Part shown: one piece after another, positions 25,207-37,318 of the stretch | Layout: the number at the start of each line of letters is the position of its first letter | Position numbering within the stretch: position 1 is the first letter of the stretch | NCBI GenBank assembly: GCA_032207245.1 | Contig: CM063506.1 | Location: forward strand, 18,076,182-18,140,181 | Reading direction: 5' to 3' | Source: Pardosa pseudoannulata | Lineage: Eukaryota > Arthropoda > Arachnida > Araneae > Lycosidae | Length of the DNA: 64,000 bases | Position numbers and translations under genes: made by a program | The notes under the pieces: model-generated | Told to the model about the DNA's origin: nothing | Database searches by the model: none | The model's input: the letters and a program-made list of their open reading frames with translations, nothing else

Positions 25207-26183
25207 TGATCAAAATTGAGCGAAATTACAGATTTGAAAGGGAACAAAAACGTCAGTTTACTTTTTCATTCAGATATTTTCAATTTGTTTTTTCAGTAAG
25301 GTATTAAGAAATTGTTTTTAAACATAAAATTTAAAAAACAAACTGGAATTTCAGTCGAAAGGAACTTATATAAATCCATTTAACTGTTTAGCTGCGGATA
25401 AACAGTGCTTGTTTTTCAGGATGAAAACTGAAACCTCTCGTGTTCGAGAACATATAAAAGTAAACTAAATAAAATTGTAGTAGTCAGATATAATTTAAAA
25501 TAAAATTCTGTGATTTTTTTATCTCATCATTTAAAATTTCCTATAAAGTTCCGTTAAAATGAAAAAGATATCTTTGAAAGCCATTATAGTTTCTGATTTT
25601 TATGTTTAAAGGGATTTTGAGCCTGTTTCTAAAAGCCTTTATTTATCTAACTGAAACTGAACACTAATGTTTTATTTACTACTTTAAATTTTTTAATACA
25701 AAAATTCTGCTTTCTACAGCATTCCACAGATTTTGTTCAGGTTTACAATACGTGAGGATCTGAATGAAACTGTAATCCTATGTGTTAAACAACAGAATCA
25801 ACTAAATTTAATCAAAATAATTTTAAAAAATAGGATTTTATGCAGTTAATTGTATTTTTTTAATCAGTATTTTGTAAGATTAATAAAGATATCTCTTGAA
25901 GAACTGATAAGGTATAATTTTGTTGTTTAAAGTAAATTTAAACATTTCCAGAGTTTTGTTTATTTCACTGAAAACATTTTGACCTTTGAATATAAGTGAA
26001 TATACTATTTTTTAGGCTCAACTGCATTATGAAAATATGCAACGATATTTTTTTCATTACCATTTTACTATAGTCTTTATTTAAAATGATATAATTAAAA
26101 AGTTCCTTTTCTATATATTACATAGTAAAAAGATCTCTCAATGTAGCTGGTTCCCCCTCTGACGAGTAGCAGAATCGAGTGTG

Positions 26184-26238
<55 letters not shown>

Positions 26239-26257
26239 GTGTATGTATATATATATG

Positions 26258-26331
<74 letters not shown>

Positions 26332-27344
26332 AATATATCTATGTATATATATGTATATATATATGTATATATATCAAAATTGAGCGAAATTACATGTTTG
26401 AAAGGGAACAAAATCGTCAGTTTACTTTTTCATTCAGATATTTTCAATTTGTTTTTTCAGTAAGGCATTAAGAAATTGTTTTTAAACATAAAATCTAAAA
26501 AATTTCATTCGAAAGAAACTTATATAAATCCATTTAACTGTTTAGCTGTGGATAAACCGTGATTGTTTTTCAGGATGAAAACTGAAACCTCTCGTGTTCG
26601 AGAACATATAAAAGTAAACTAAATAAAATTGTAGAAGTCAGATATAATTTAAAATAAAATTCTGTGATTTTTTTATCTCATCATTTAAAATTTCCTATAA
26701 AGTTCCGTTAAAATGAAAAAGATATCTTTGAAAGTCATTATAGTTTCTGATTTTTATGTTTAAAGGGATTTTGAGTCTGTTTCTAAAGGCTTTTGTTTAT
26801 CTAACTGAAACTGAACACTAATGTTTTATTTACTACTTTAAATTTTTTTATTACAAAAATTCTGCTTTCTACAGTATTCCACAGATTTTCTTCAGGTTTA
26901 CAACACGTGAGTATCTGAATAATACTGTAATCCTATGTGTTAAACAACAGAATCAATTAAATTTAATCAAAATAATTTTAAAAATTAGGATTTTATGCAT
27001 TTAATTGTGTTTTCTAAATCAGTATTTTGTAAGATTAATAAAGATATCTCTTGAAGAACTGATAAGGTAGAATTATGGTGTTTAAATTAAATTTAAACAT
27101 TTACAGAGTTTTGTTTATTTCACTGAAAACTCTTTTGACCTTTAAATATATATAAGTGAATATACTATTTTTAGGCCAAACTGCATTATGAAAATATGCA
27201 ACGGTATTTTTTTCATTACCATGTTACTATTGCCTTTATTTAAAATGACTAAGTCAATTAAAAAGCTCCTTTTCTATATATTGCATAGTAAAAAGATCTC
27301 TCAATGTAGCTGGTTTCCCCTCTGACGAGTAGCAGAATTGAGTG

Positions 27345-27387
<43 letters not shown>

Positions 27388-27390
27388 ATC

Positions 27391-27436
<46 letters not shown>

Positions 27437-27437
27437 A

Positions 27438-27504
<67 letters not shown>

Positions 27505-27560
27505 AGTATATATGTATATATGTATATTTATATGTATATATGTATATATATATATATATC
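25207..27560. repeat. Two-unit tandem duplication of 1.17 kb, each unit ending in a microsatellite
   Basis: Unit 1 (25207-26372) and unit 2 (26373-27560) are about 90% alike by eye. Both start ATCAAAATTGAGCGAAATTAC, contain TCAGGATGAAAACTGAAACC and CTCTCGTGTTCGAGAACATA, and end ATCTCTCAATGTAGCTGGTT, CTCTGACGAGTAGCAGAAT and then a microsatellite (26180-26372 and 27340-27560). The junction of the units lies directly at the end of the first microsatellite. Confidence 0.95.
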
Positions 27561-27739
27561 TGCGTATATGTGAGTGTATACATTCATTTTCTATACTCTG
27601 TATACAAAAATGTTTTAGAAATGTTCCTGTATAGAAAAAGAAGCTTTTTAATCAACTCTTCGAATTTAAACTAAAATAAGAAGGATAATGGTAAAAAATT
27701 GTGTTCTTCTTTTTCCATTATACAATTTTTTTACGCAAA

Positions 27740-28665
27740 TTTATGTAACAGAGAGTAAAAACGATGTACAAGGCATACGATACAAAAATTGAATGTGCCA
27801 GAGGTCGTACAGCACGACAATGTCATATATGGCCTCAAGAGGCTTACAGAACTGTAACAAAATTGGTAAAATACATCATTGGTAAACATGAAAAGGCAGT
27901 GAAAGAGGCCTTACGAGTCCTAGAAACCTCTGATACAAATATGGGCCTCACCATTAATGAAGACAAGACGAAGTATATGGAGGCTTTATCCTCGACCGTG
28001 AACTACAGCATCTTCTTTTGCATAGACAGCCATACCTTTGAAAAGGTATGTGAGTAGATACCGCGGAACTATTATAAATGATCAAAACAAACTGAAAGCC
28101 GAAATTGCTACCAGAAAAAAAATCGGCTAATAAATGCTTCTTCTGACTGAAAAAAACAACTAAGATCCAAACTTGTCAGCCGAAAAACGAACCTAAAAAT
28201 ATACATGACACTCATTCTACCTGTGCTGCTGTATGTTAGCGAGACCTGAATATGAAATTTACATACCCCGAAAGCCTGGAGACTTTCGAGAGAAAAGTAT
28301 TTAAAAATAACTTTGGTCCTATCCAGGAACGAGGTTGCTAGAGAACCAGATATCATTTCGAGCTCTCTAGGCTCTACAAACAGATTCAAATTACACTAAT
28401 CATCCGAAATAACAGACTAAGATGACCCCGTCACATCTGCAGAAGCCCTGAGAACAACCCCAACAGAGTATTTATTTTTAAGAACCCTGAGGGATCTCGT
28501 ACTAGAGGAAGACCGCAACAAGGTGGCTCAATGACGTTGAAAATGACATCAATATTTTAGGAATTAAAGACCGGCAGAAAGTTGAGATGGACCATGTCAG
28601 TTGGAGGAAGCGTGCTGTTCAGTCACCTAAGACCTACAATAGGTTGTCACGCTATTAAAGAAGAA
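27740..28665 (+). pseudogene. RTE-like non-LTR retrotransposon, C-terminal reverse-transcriptase fragment
   Basis: Read across frameshifts, the plus strand gives EALRVLETSDTNMGLTINED and KTKYME (the region just after the catalytic YADD), then LETFERKVFKNNFGPIQERG, an RNNRLR segment and GSRTRGRPQQ. These ordered motifs follow the palm domain in RTE-type and related non-LTR elements that reverse-transcribe at the nick. The catalytic palm and endonuclease are missing, so this is a 5'-truncated copy, as is usual for such elements. It ends in AAGAAGAAGAAAA near 28654-28670, a short-repeat tail typical of RTE. Confidence 0.85.
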
Positions 28666-28774
28666 GAAAATTCCATAACTTGCGTTCCAATAACATTTGT
28701 TAAAAAATTCCAGAACTACTTTTAAAATAATACTTTTTCGAACATTTAGCTTTGCACAACTCTTTAAAAGTCTC

Positions 28775-29060
28775 GTTGTATTCTTCTTCAGCAGCACTAC
28801 AGCCTACTGGAGGCCAAGGCTTTCTCTGTCAACTTTCTCCATTCAGCCCGGTTTGACGCGATGTTTCTCCATCTATTAATGCCCAGTACTCTCAAATCGC
28901 TCTCAACACAATCCATCCACCTTATTGGTGGTCTTCTTCATTTGAAACCCTCAAACTTTGAAAACGTCAATTTTTTAACAGGCTCTTGGTCCTCTTTTCG
29001 AAAAATGTGTCCCAGCCGTCTGATTCTGTAGGACTTTATGACACTTAAGAAGTCGTTGTA
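28775..29060 (-). pseudogene. Second non-LTR retrotransposon C-terminal fragment, opposite strand
   Basis: On the minus strand, frames give LGHIFRKEDQEPVKKLTFSK, then a RRPPIRWMDCVESDLRVLGI segment and RWRNIASNRAEWRKLTEKA, matching the conserved GRPxxRWxDxVExDL...RxxWR(K/R)L tail of RTE-like polymerases. The A-rich tail, complement of TTCTTCTTC, is near 28780. It differs in sequence from the neighbour at 27740-28665, so it is a separate family member, and the two 3' ends face each other. Confidence 0.8.
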
Positions 29061-30150
29061 TTACTGAGTAAAATTTTCTTCTTGAAATCAATCCGTAAAT
29101 TCAAAATACCTACAACTAATGATATTTCCCTTACAGATATTAACATATACCCGAGAAAGAACCTTAGGTTTATAATAAATCAACAGATTTAAAAGTATTA
29201 TATTTGTATAATGGTGGAATTATACAAACATAGGCAGTTTAACGCCTAGTCAAATCTCATATTTTCTAGTTTTATTTGCAATTAGTGCTCTAGATATGAA
29301 CTAAGAGCACAAGACATATTTTTGTGTTAATGATGTTTATAAGCAACAGACAAATTTTACTTTTGTGCATTTGAATTTAATTTTAATACTAACTATACTT
29401 TGTTTAAACAAGTTTATCGAGCTAGTTCAAATATTCAGCGTTCTTTTCAATTTACCAACAAAAAATATTTCCCAATAAGTATTGATCTGAAAACTTTTGC
29501 TCCAACTCTTGAAACGACTTGAAAATTTATTTGAGAAATAGTTAAGACATTATAAAATCCAATTCCTATCAGAGCCATTGCTAGGAAAACCCGGAAAAAT
29601 CATATGTTAATTTAAATTTATCTTAGGGAATTCATACTAGTTTCATTTTCCACTCAATCAAGAATTCTGATTTCAAATTTGATACCGAATTTTGGAAGCA
29701 AGAGGGAATATTAAATTTTCTTAGAGTTACGATGATTAATTCTTGAGAAATATATTCTTTAACTGAAATCTTTACGTATTTAAGATTTAGATACATTCAT
29801 TTAGGTACATCTGTCACATTAAGATTGAAAATTGATTGTAAAGTTAGTTCTAATAAATGTGCAAAAGTCGTATAATCTAATGAACATAAATGCAGTAATA
29901 GTTATTAGAAATTTTATTAATATATAATTTAAATCATAAAATCACGTTCCCCTGAAATCGAAATATGACATAACTGAGCTTTTATTTGAGGTAATATAGA
30001 TTTTATGTTAATAAAGTAATATAATTTTTATCACTTCTTTTAAGATTTTCTCCTTAAAAATATAATGACTAATTTGAATTAAAGATATGCAGAACAAGCA
30101 GAAATTTTCTATTTGAGCGTGAAACTAAATGTCTAAAATAACATATATAT
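29061..30150. other. AT-rich non-coding DNA, nothing recognised
   Basis: No coding frame or repeat structure seen. Confidence 0.5.
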
Positions 30151-30303
30151 GCTGAATGATGACCAAATGGGTAGAGTTCTGATCTACGGTACTGGTTTGA
30201 ATCGCACGACATTTATGTTCGTAGGCGTTTGGTATTGGCTTTATGCAGTAGGACCCTGTCTTATTTGTAGCAAAATACTTGACCACATCACTTCAAACCG
30301 AAT
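30151..30303 (+). mobile_element. tRNA-derived SINE, diverged (first of three in a row)
   Basis: GATGACCAAATGGGTAGAG (A box), GGTTTGAATCGCACG (B box), ATGTTCGTAGGCGTTTGG body and a CTTCAAACCG end. Shorter than the full-length copies through small deletions. Confidence 0.85.
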
Positions 30304-30358
30304 TTGACCAATCTTGAAATTTTTTCAGGTACATAGAAAAAGTAAGATACTACTTTCT

Positions 30359-30531
30359 TGAGACGATAACCAAATGTTAGAGCGTTGTATTTCGATACCG
30401 TAGTCAATAGGTTTGAATTCTGCTCCTTGTATGGGTGTTCTTAGCCATTCAAAATCGACTTTCAGCAGTAAGCCCCGACCTCATTAACCCTTGTGTAGCA
30501 CAAAAGTAGACCGTAGAGCTCCAAACCAAAC
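30359..30531 (+). mobile_element. tRNA-derived SINE (second of three)
   Basis: ACGATAACCAAATGTTAGAG (A box), AGGTTTGAATTCTG (B box), TGGGTGTTCTTAGCCATTC, CAGTAAGCCCCGACCTCATT and a CTCCAAACCAAACT end. It abuts the next copy without a gap. Confidence 0.9.
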
Positions 30532-30714
30532 TAGGAAGAGCGATGGCCGAATGGTTAGGGAGCTAACCTTCGGTATGGAATTTAGTGCGTTCGAATCCCG
30601 CTCCCGCTGTGGAATGAATGTTCGTAGCCTTTCGGTATCGGTTTTAAGCAGTAGGTCCGGATGTCATTAGCCTTCCTGTGCTAAAAAGTAGCCCGTTGCG
30701 TTCCAAACCAAACC
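30532..30714 (+). mobile_element. tRNA-derived SINE, well preserved (third of three)
   Basis: GCGATGGCCGAATGGTTAGG (A box), GTGCGTTCGAATCCCG (B box), body with ATGTTCGTAGCCTTTCGG and a TTCCAAACCAAACC end. It starts where the previous SINE tail stops, so it probably inserted into, or was primed at, that A/C-rich tail. Confidence 0.93.
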
Positions 30715-30734
30715 AGATATGTATACACAAAATC

Positions 30735-31615
30735 CAGTCACATTAATGTGACCACCTGCCAAAATTCAGTATATCCACCTTTCGAAGAGTGGACAGCTGC
30801 GAGACGTGCAGGAAGATAATTAGGTACCTGAAGGTGTTCACTTGGTTGTTGAACCATGCCGACTTCAGTGCCGTGGCCAGCTGAGCTAAGTTATGCAAGT
30901 AAAGATCCGTTGTGCTAACATTCCGATCGAGGTGGTTCCACAGATTCTCGATTAGTTTCAAGTCCGGGGAATTTGCTGGCCTAGGAAGTACGATAAACTT
31001 CTCCTGGTGTTCTTCAAACCACGCATATACATTGTGAGCTTTCTGACATGACGCATTGTCTTGGTGGTAGACGGCAGCATCCTGGGGAAAACAATTCACA
31101 TATATGAACATGGTCCGCAAGGATAGCTGTATACTTGTGTTGATTGTGCCTTCCACAATGACGAATAAACCTAGAGAATATCAGGAAACATTCCCCAGAT
31201 CACAATGCTTCCTCCTCCAGCTTGGAACCTTCTGATAATTGTTGCAGGATGTTTGCTTTCATACATTTCACGCCGTATGTGCTGACATGCATCTGACCGA
31301 TGGAGCATAAAACATGATTCATCCAAAAAAGCCATCTATCGCTACTTAGTGGAAGTTCAATCGTGGTACTGGCTTGTGCAAATTCCAGCCTTCTTTGCCG
31401 ATGAACAGCAGTCAGCATAGGTGAATTAACAAGGCGTCTGTTGCGGAGGCCCATATGCAGCAACGTTCACTGACCATCGTTGTGGAGACACTAATGGTAG
31501 ACCCTTGGTTCATCTGAGCGGTTAGTTGCCCATTGGTTGTACGTCTATTCTCAGAACGCATCTTCGCAGATGTCGTTCACTTTTGCCATCTATGGCCCTT
31601 GGTGCTGACTGTCTT
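30735..31615 (-). mobile_element. Tc1-like element, one end and most of the transposase gene
   Basis: The element end CAGTCACATTAATGTGACCA is at 30735. The transposase reads on the minus strand towards it; sequence beyond about 31615 is no longer recognisable, so the 5' end is missing. Confidence 0.85.
30743..31615 (-). pseudogene. Tc1-type transposase (DDE), frameshifted
   Basis: From N to C on the minus strand: a degenerate helix-turn-helix (TNGQLTAQMNQG), LHMGLRNRRLVNSPMLTAVH, the first Asp in FLDESCFMLHRSD (a different frame from its neighbours), the second Asp in VYHQDNASCQKAHNVYAWFE, and the Glu in NSPDLKLIENLWNHLD. All three catalytic residues are visible, but at least two frameshifts separate them. 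Tc1 transposases cut and paste at TA; this copy cannot make a protein. Confidence 0.88.
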
Positions 31616-33119
31616 ATGTTCTTTGGAGAAAATTCATAATCCGAAAATATAATTATTTGTACCTCCTGCTCGGAAAATAGTTTGAAATTTTTCTACGCAC
31701 ACAATAGCCATTGAGTATGTTGGGTATTTGTGACTCATCACTAACGTTTCATTTTCTATTTCCTCTTTTAATCCAGGTTCTCCTTATAACAGGGTTTGTT
31801 AAAAAAGAGTTGAACTGTAATTTTGAATTTTAATTGTTTTATTAGTTCCTGTACAGAATAAATAAGTAATTTTAATCATACAAAATCTGCCTTATAATGA
31901 AATATTTACATAATAAAATACCAACGTAATAAGTGCTAACACTACCTGTCACTATCAGATGTCAGTACCTGAGTTTTCAGATAAAACTGATGGCCTTAGA
32001 ATAATATAAATACTTAATGTAATATAATTAGTATACTGTACTCAGTATAACAAGTATAATATAAACTGATGCAGAAGGAAGTCACAGTGTTCACATCAGA
32101 CTTTTATAATTTATCTTCTGAACATCACGTTAGTTAATATTTCAACAGAAATCCCAAACGTTACCTTTTGAAATATCCTGCACCTTCTATAACGTTTGTA
32201 CTAGAGGCCGGGTAAATTAGTTCCTTTGTGAAATTTTCCTGCAATAGAAATAGTTGTCTGCTCAGCATTCTTGTGATAAAAAACCCTTTTTTTCATTTTC
32301 AATGACGCTGAAACTTTTGCCTCCAGCTGTGAGTTCAAATAATGAAACCTCGAAAAGTTGAACTTTTTTTGCAACATTCTGTTTTGTTTCTAGTTTGAGA
32401 ATCGCTAATGATGCTCTGGAAAGAGAAGACAAAGGTCTCTCAGGTGTTTTTTCTCCAACGTTTTTTCTTTTTAAAAGATTGTATTGCTTTGCAAACACTT
32501 GTGTGAATTTTCGCTTTAAATTTGGATCTCATGGTGAAACAGGAATGATACAGATAATTCTTAGAATTATTGGTTTAAAAAATGCAGCCATTTCCTGCCG
32601 AAATAAATCAGCTACAGAAAGGATTGTTTAATGTAGTAATAAAAATAAATGTATAAGGAGACAATGAGCTTTCAAAACTAATCTTTATTTTAATTAAGTG
32701 ACTAGGTAATTTAGCACGTTATTAGAAATATATGTATGCAAATGGAGTCATAACTTCAACAGAAAATATGATTTAATTTGGAGAATATTAATTGTTAGCT
32801 ATGTAAAAAGTAACTTTATGAAAATTTACCAAGTGAATCTCTTTCAAAACAATGCAGCCATATTTGTTCATACAATACATTTAAACATTTACTATAAAAT
32901 TTAGCTGTAAATTTGTAGGAAATATTAAAAGAAAATAATAACAATAGTATAAATATGAATCTGTTTTCGTAGAAATGCCTTTCAAAGTTTTTTAAGTACA
33001 GAAATAACACATGTTGTATCTCGAATTATTTTAATTGTAACTAATTTTGTTGTATTTGGTATAATATAAAATGTTTATAGTTCTTGATAGCAATAATTAT
33101 ACTGAATTTTGAAGTAACA
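31616..33119. other. AT-rich non-coding DNA
   Basis: Open frames at 32262-32498 (minus) and 32395-32631 (plus) overlap each other in opposite directions and resemble no family, so neither is called. Confidence 0.45.
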
Positions 33120-33336
33120 ATTATATTTCTTTTAAATTGATTCTAGAATCAAAGCAGTATATAAAGCCATAATAGTACCACTTCTCTAACAATATAATAA
33201 ATATTAAGCTTTTTATTATTTATCTTTTTATCTTAATTATTTATTTTTAATTGACACTGGAGGGAAAGCAGTATTTAAAGCTATAATAGTACCACTTCTC
33301 TAACAATATAATAAATATTAAGCTTTACTTATTTAT
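33120..33336. repeat. 115-bp satellite, left block (2 units)
   Basis: Two copies of the unit with AGCAGTATTTAAAGCTATAA and CACTTCTCTAACAATATAAT, at about 33150 and 33267. The block breaks off inside ACTTATTTAT where the transposon inserted. Confidence 0.93.
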
Positions 33337-36252
33337 GGGTAATTCCATACCAAATCGACACAAGGTTTCTACCTGACCCCCTCCAATTTTGATTAAATTT
33401 GGTATAGTAAGTGACTTCATGGTAATAAAGAAAATCCCCAAATTTTATGTTCAAATAAAAATTGGTTTGGGAGTTATAAGGCTTTAAAGTTGCCAGATTT
33501 GTCTAAAAAGTATACTATCGGCATACCTTTAAATTACACCTGCTCCTCACCTAATTAAGCTAGAGATATGTGCAAGGTGTTATTTTAAAGCATTTTTAAT
33601 GGGCTGTCATATGATATACAACATATGATGACTTGAAATTTTTTTAAAAAATTTAAATTTAAATTAAAATTTAAAATTTAAATTTCTCAAAAAGCCAAGT
33701 TTTTAAAATTTTGAAAAAAATCTCAAAAATTGCTCATATTATTGTTAATTAATCCTCAAAGTTTTATGTTGGGATCACAATGGGATCACAAGCTACAAAA
33801 GTTTTTTGTTTGATTTATTTACTATTTCAATAACTAAAATGAGAACATGCATTCATTACTTTTAATCTAACTCATCTGTATAGGATGGCATTAATGTTTA
33901 AACACTACCTTATCTACATATACTCTAGTAAATAGTACATTTAACATTTGTGAAGATTTTAGAATGAAGAAAAATTATTAAAGTGCATTTCTTTTGATGG
34001 ATGGTGCTACTTATTTAGTTGAAACTGGTAGAAAGCTTTATGTGTTTTGAGAATTTCTACTTCAGAAAGAATATACATTGGTCCTGTTGGAGTTAAAGGA
34101 TCCACCTTACACATAACATCGGAAATTGGAATCCATAGTACATCTGGCTTATATAGATATAAAAAAAGATGATGATGGTCCAGATGAGTGAAGGAATGTC
34201 ACTTTTACCTCTTCAGAGTTTTTCTCTTCTTTCTCTTAACATAAATGTAAGCCACCAGTTGCAATTATAAACAGCAGTAATATAGCCATTTTTATCAGCA
34301 AATAGAAGCTTTTATTGTGATGCTATAGCAGTTTGCATCAATAAATCTTGTGAAAAGGAAAATGTCTTCTCAAAGACTTTTGTTTTTGATTCTGTGGGTA
34401 TAAAAGCATATTTCTGAGTCCCAGGAATTTCAAAAGCATTTTTAAATTGGTCATCTAGAAATATAGCTGTAGAAACATGTTCTTTTTGGGTTGAAAAACA
34501 AAATGTATTCTTGTGATGTTTTCCTGTGCCCTGTTAAAAAGTTGTTGTGGTGTAAGTATTTGATTTTTATATGGTCGTTGTAGGCTTGCTCAAGCCGCTA
34601 ACTCTTGAGTGTACCTCCTACCCCATCACAAGGTCCTTTACCATGAGCTGTTGTCCAAAACTGCCATTCTGCCTCAATGCCAAAATCTTCCTTATGTAAG
34701 CATAAATTGGCAAAGTTTTTCTTATTTATATATTGTGCAGATGACCCATCTGAGAAATAAAATATTTTCCTTGCACTTTTTTTAAAATTCTGTCTTAAAA
34801 AAAGTAATAAGCTTCTTTTGAAAACAGTAAACTGCTACTGTATTGGGCTCCAAACAGTCTTAAATTACAATGTATGTAAAGTGGTAAATTCCAAACTTCC
34901 CTTTGTAATATACAACAAATGGGTGAGTTGTAGATTGAACATTAGTCCAGTGGCAGCTCTGGGTCTCATACTGTATAACAAATGAGTAATTTTCAGCAAA
35001 ATCAAGAACTACAAACTCTGAATCTTTTAAATTTCCTTTTATATTGTTTATAAATGAATTTTGTTGTTTCAGCACAAAGTAATGATAAACTAATACAGAC
35101 ATTTTCTCACAAAATAAGTCAATAAATTCTGATGCTGACTTTTGTATTGTTTCTAAAGAGCTCCTATCAACAGAAATCCACTGATTGAAAATGATCTTTT
35201 CCCCCATATTTTCATCGAATGTTTCACCAAGTATGGTTTTTAATTATGTAGTCCCAGAACATGATGTACACTCTCCCATGTGGCAGCTGACTGATACTGG
35301 ATTACAAATCATCATAGCAAAGCAGTCCTTGTATGTGTTAATTTTTCCATGTGTTAATGGAAGCTAATTTGGTATTTTATAGCTTGTGATCCCATTATAA
35401 TCCCTATGTACTATGTCACAATGTATGAAGCCAGATGTACTATGAATTCCAATTTCAGATGTTATGTGTAAGGTGAATCCTTTAACTCTAACAGGACCAA
35501 TGTATATTCTTTCTGAAGTAGAAATTCTCAAAACACATAAAGCTTTCTATCAGTTTCAACTAAATAAGTTAGCACCATCGATCAAAAGTAATGCACTTTA
35601 ATGATATTTCTTCATTCTAAAATCTTCACAAATGTTAAATGTACTATTTACTAGAGTATATGTCGATAAGGTAGTGTGTAAACATTAATGCCATCCTATA
35701 CAGATGAGTTAGATTAAAAGTAATGAATGCATGTTCTCATTTTTGTTATTGCAATAGTAAATATATCAAACAAAAAACTTTTGTAGCTTGTGATCCCATT
35801 ATGATCCCAACATGAAACTTTGAGGATTAATTAACAATAATATGAGCAATTTTTGAGATTTTTTTTCAAAATTTTAAAAACTTGGCTTTTTGAGAAATTT
35901 AAATTTTAAATTTTAATTTAAATTTAAATTTTTTAAAAAAATTTCAAGTCATCATGTGTTGTATATCATATGAAAGCCCATTAAAAAAGGTTTAAAATAA
36001 CACCTTGCACATATCTCTAGCTTAATTAGGTGAGTAGCAAGTGTAATTTAAAGGTATGCCGATAGTGTATTTTTTAGACAAATCTGGCAACTTTAAAGCC
36101 TTATAACTCCCAAACCAATTTTTATTTGAACATAAGATTTGGGGATTTTCTTTATTACCATGAAGTCGCTTACTGTACCAAATTTAATCAAAAATGGAAG
36201 GGGTCAGGTAGAATTTGTTCTAAAATTGTGTCGATTTCACATGGAATAACCC
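33337..36252. mobile_element. 2.9-kb DNA transposon with 0.8-kb terminal inverted repeats, inserted in a satellite
   Basis: Left arm 33337-34150 and right arm 35428-36252 are long inverted repeats, about 90% alike by eye. Both begin GGGT(A/T)ATTCCAT, followed by AAATCGACACAA. TTAT at 33333-33336 and 36253-36256 is a 4-bp target duplication: joining the flanks with one TTAT restores the satellite unit exactly. The 1.28-kb centre holds transposase-like remnants on the minus strand. I cannot assign a superfamily with confidence; GGG ends with 4-bp duplications rule out mariner, Tc1 and hAT. Confidence 0.92.
34600..35345 (-). pseudogene. Transposase-like protein of the long-TIR element, broken
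   Basis: Minus-strand reading gives SCHMGECTSCSGTT (a CxxC-like pair; about 35305-35265), then an open 115-codon stretch (34860-35207) with WISVDRSSLETIQKSASEF and VVLDFAENYSFVIQYETQS. After a break come IFYFSDGSSAQYINKKNFAN and HGKGPCDGVGGTLK (about 34785-34610). The acidic residues in LDFAENY and FSDGSSAQY are good candidates for the catalytic pair of a DDE-type domain. From memory these motifs recur in uncharacterised repetitive proteins of arthropods and cnidarians. Stops and frameshifts show it is dead. Confidence 0.7.
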
Positions 36253-37318
36253 TTATCTTTTTATCTTAATTATTTATTTTTTAATTGACACTAGAAGCAA
36301 AGCAGTATTTAAAGCTATAATAGTACCCCTTCTTTAACAATATAATAAATAATAAGCTTGTACTTATTTATCTTTTTATCTAAATTATTTATTTTTTAAT
36401 TGACACTAGAGGCAAAGCGGTATTTAAAATTATAATAGTACCACTTCTCTAACACTATAATAAATATTAAGCTTTTACTTATTTATCTTTTTATCTTAAT
36501 TATTTATTTTTTACTGGACACTAGAGGCAAAGCAGTATTTAAAGCTATAATAATAATATAACTTCTCTAACAATATAATAAATATTAAGCTTTTACTTAT
36601 TTATCTTTATATCTTAATTATTTATTTTTTAATTCACACTAGAGGCAAAGCAGTAAAGCTATAATAGTACCACTTCTCTAAAAATATAATAAATACTAAG
36701 CCTTTACTTATTTATCTGTTTATCTTAATTATTTATTTTTTAATTGACACTAGAGGCAAAGCAGTATTTAAAGCTATAATAGTACCACCTCTCCAAGAAT
36801 ATAATAAATATTAAGCTTTTACTTATTTATCTTTTTATCTTAATTATTTATTTTTTAATTGACATTAGAGGCAAAGCAGTATTTAAAGCTATAATAGTAC
36901 CACTTCTCTAACAATATAATAAATATTAAGCTTTACTTATTTATCTTTTTATCTTAATTATTTATTATTATTTGACAATAGAGGCAAAGCAGTATTTAAA
37001 GCTATAATAGTACCCCTTCTCTAACAATATAATAAATATTAAGCTTTTACTTATTTATCTTCTTATCTTAATTATTTATTTTTTAATCGACATTGGAGGC
37101 AAGGAGTATTTAAAGCTATAATAGTACCACTTCTCTAACAATATAATAAATATTAAGATTTTACTTATTGATCTTTTTATCTTAATTATTTATTTTTTAA
37201 TTGACACTAGAGGCAAAGCAGTATTTAAAGCTATAATAGTATAACTTCTCTAACAATATAATAAATATTAAACTTTTATTTATTTATCCTTTTATCTTAA
37301 TTATTTATTTTTTAATTT
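36253..37318. repeat. 115-bp satellite, right block (9 units)
   Basis: Units spaced about 113-118 bp, with CAGTATTTAAAGCTATAATA near 36302, 36418, 36534, 36650, 36763, 36877, 36988, 37103 and 37217. Each has GACACTAGAGGCAAAG, ATATAATAAATATTAAGC and TTATCTTTTTATCTTAATTA. It is continuous with the left block apart from the transposon. Confidence 0.96.

Noticed and set aside
28697..28879. 60-codon plus-strand ORF
   Set aside because: It overlaps the minus-strand RTE-like fragment, which has the recognisable protein motifs.
32262..32631. Overlapping opposite-strand ORFs of 78 codons each
   Set aside because: Neither shows domain motifs, splice sites or codon bias; overlap suggests chance.
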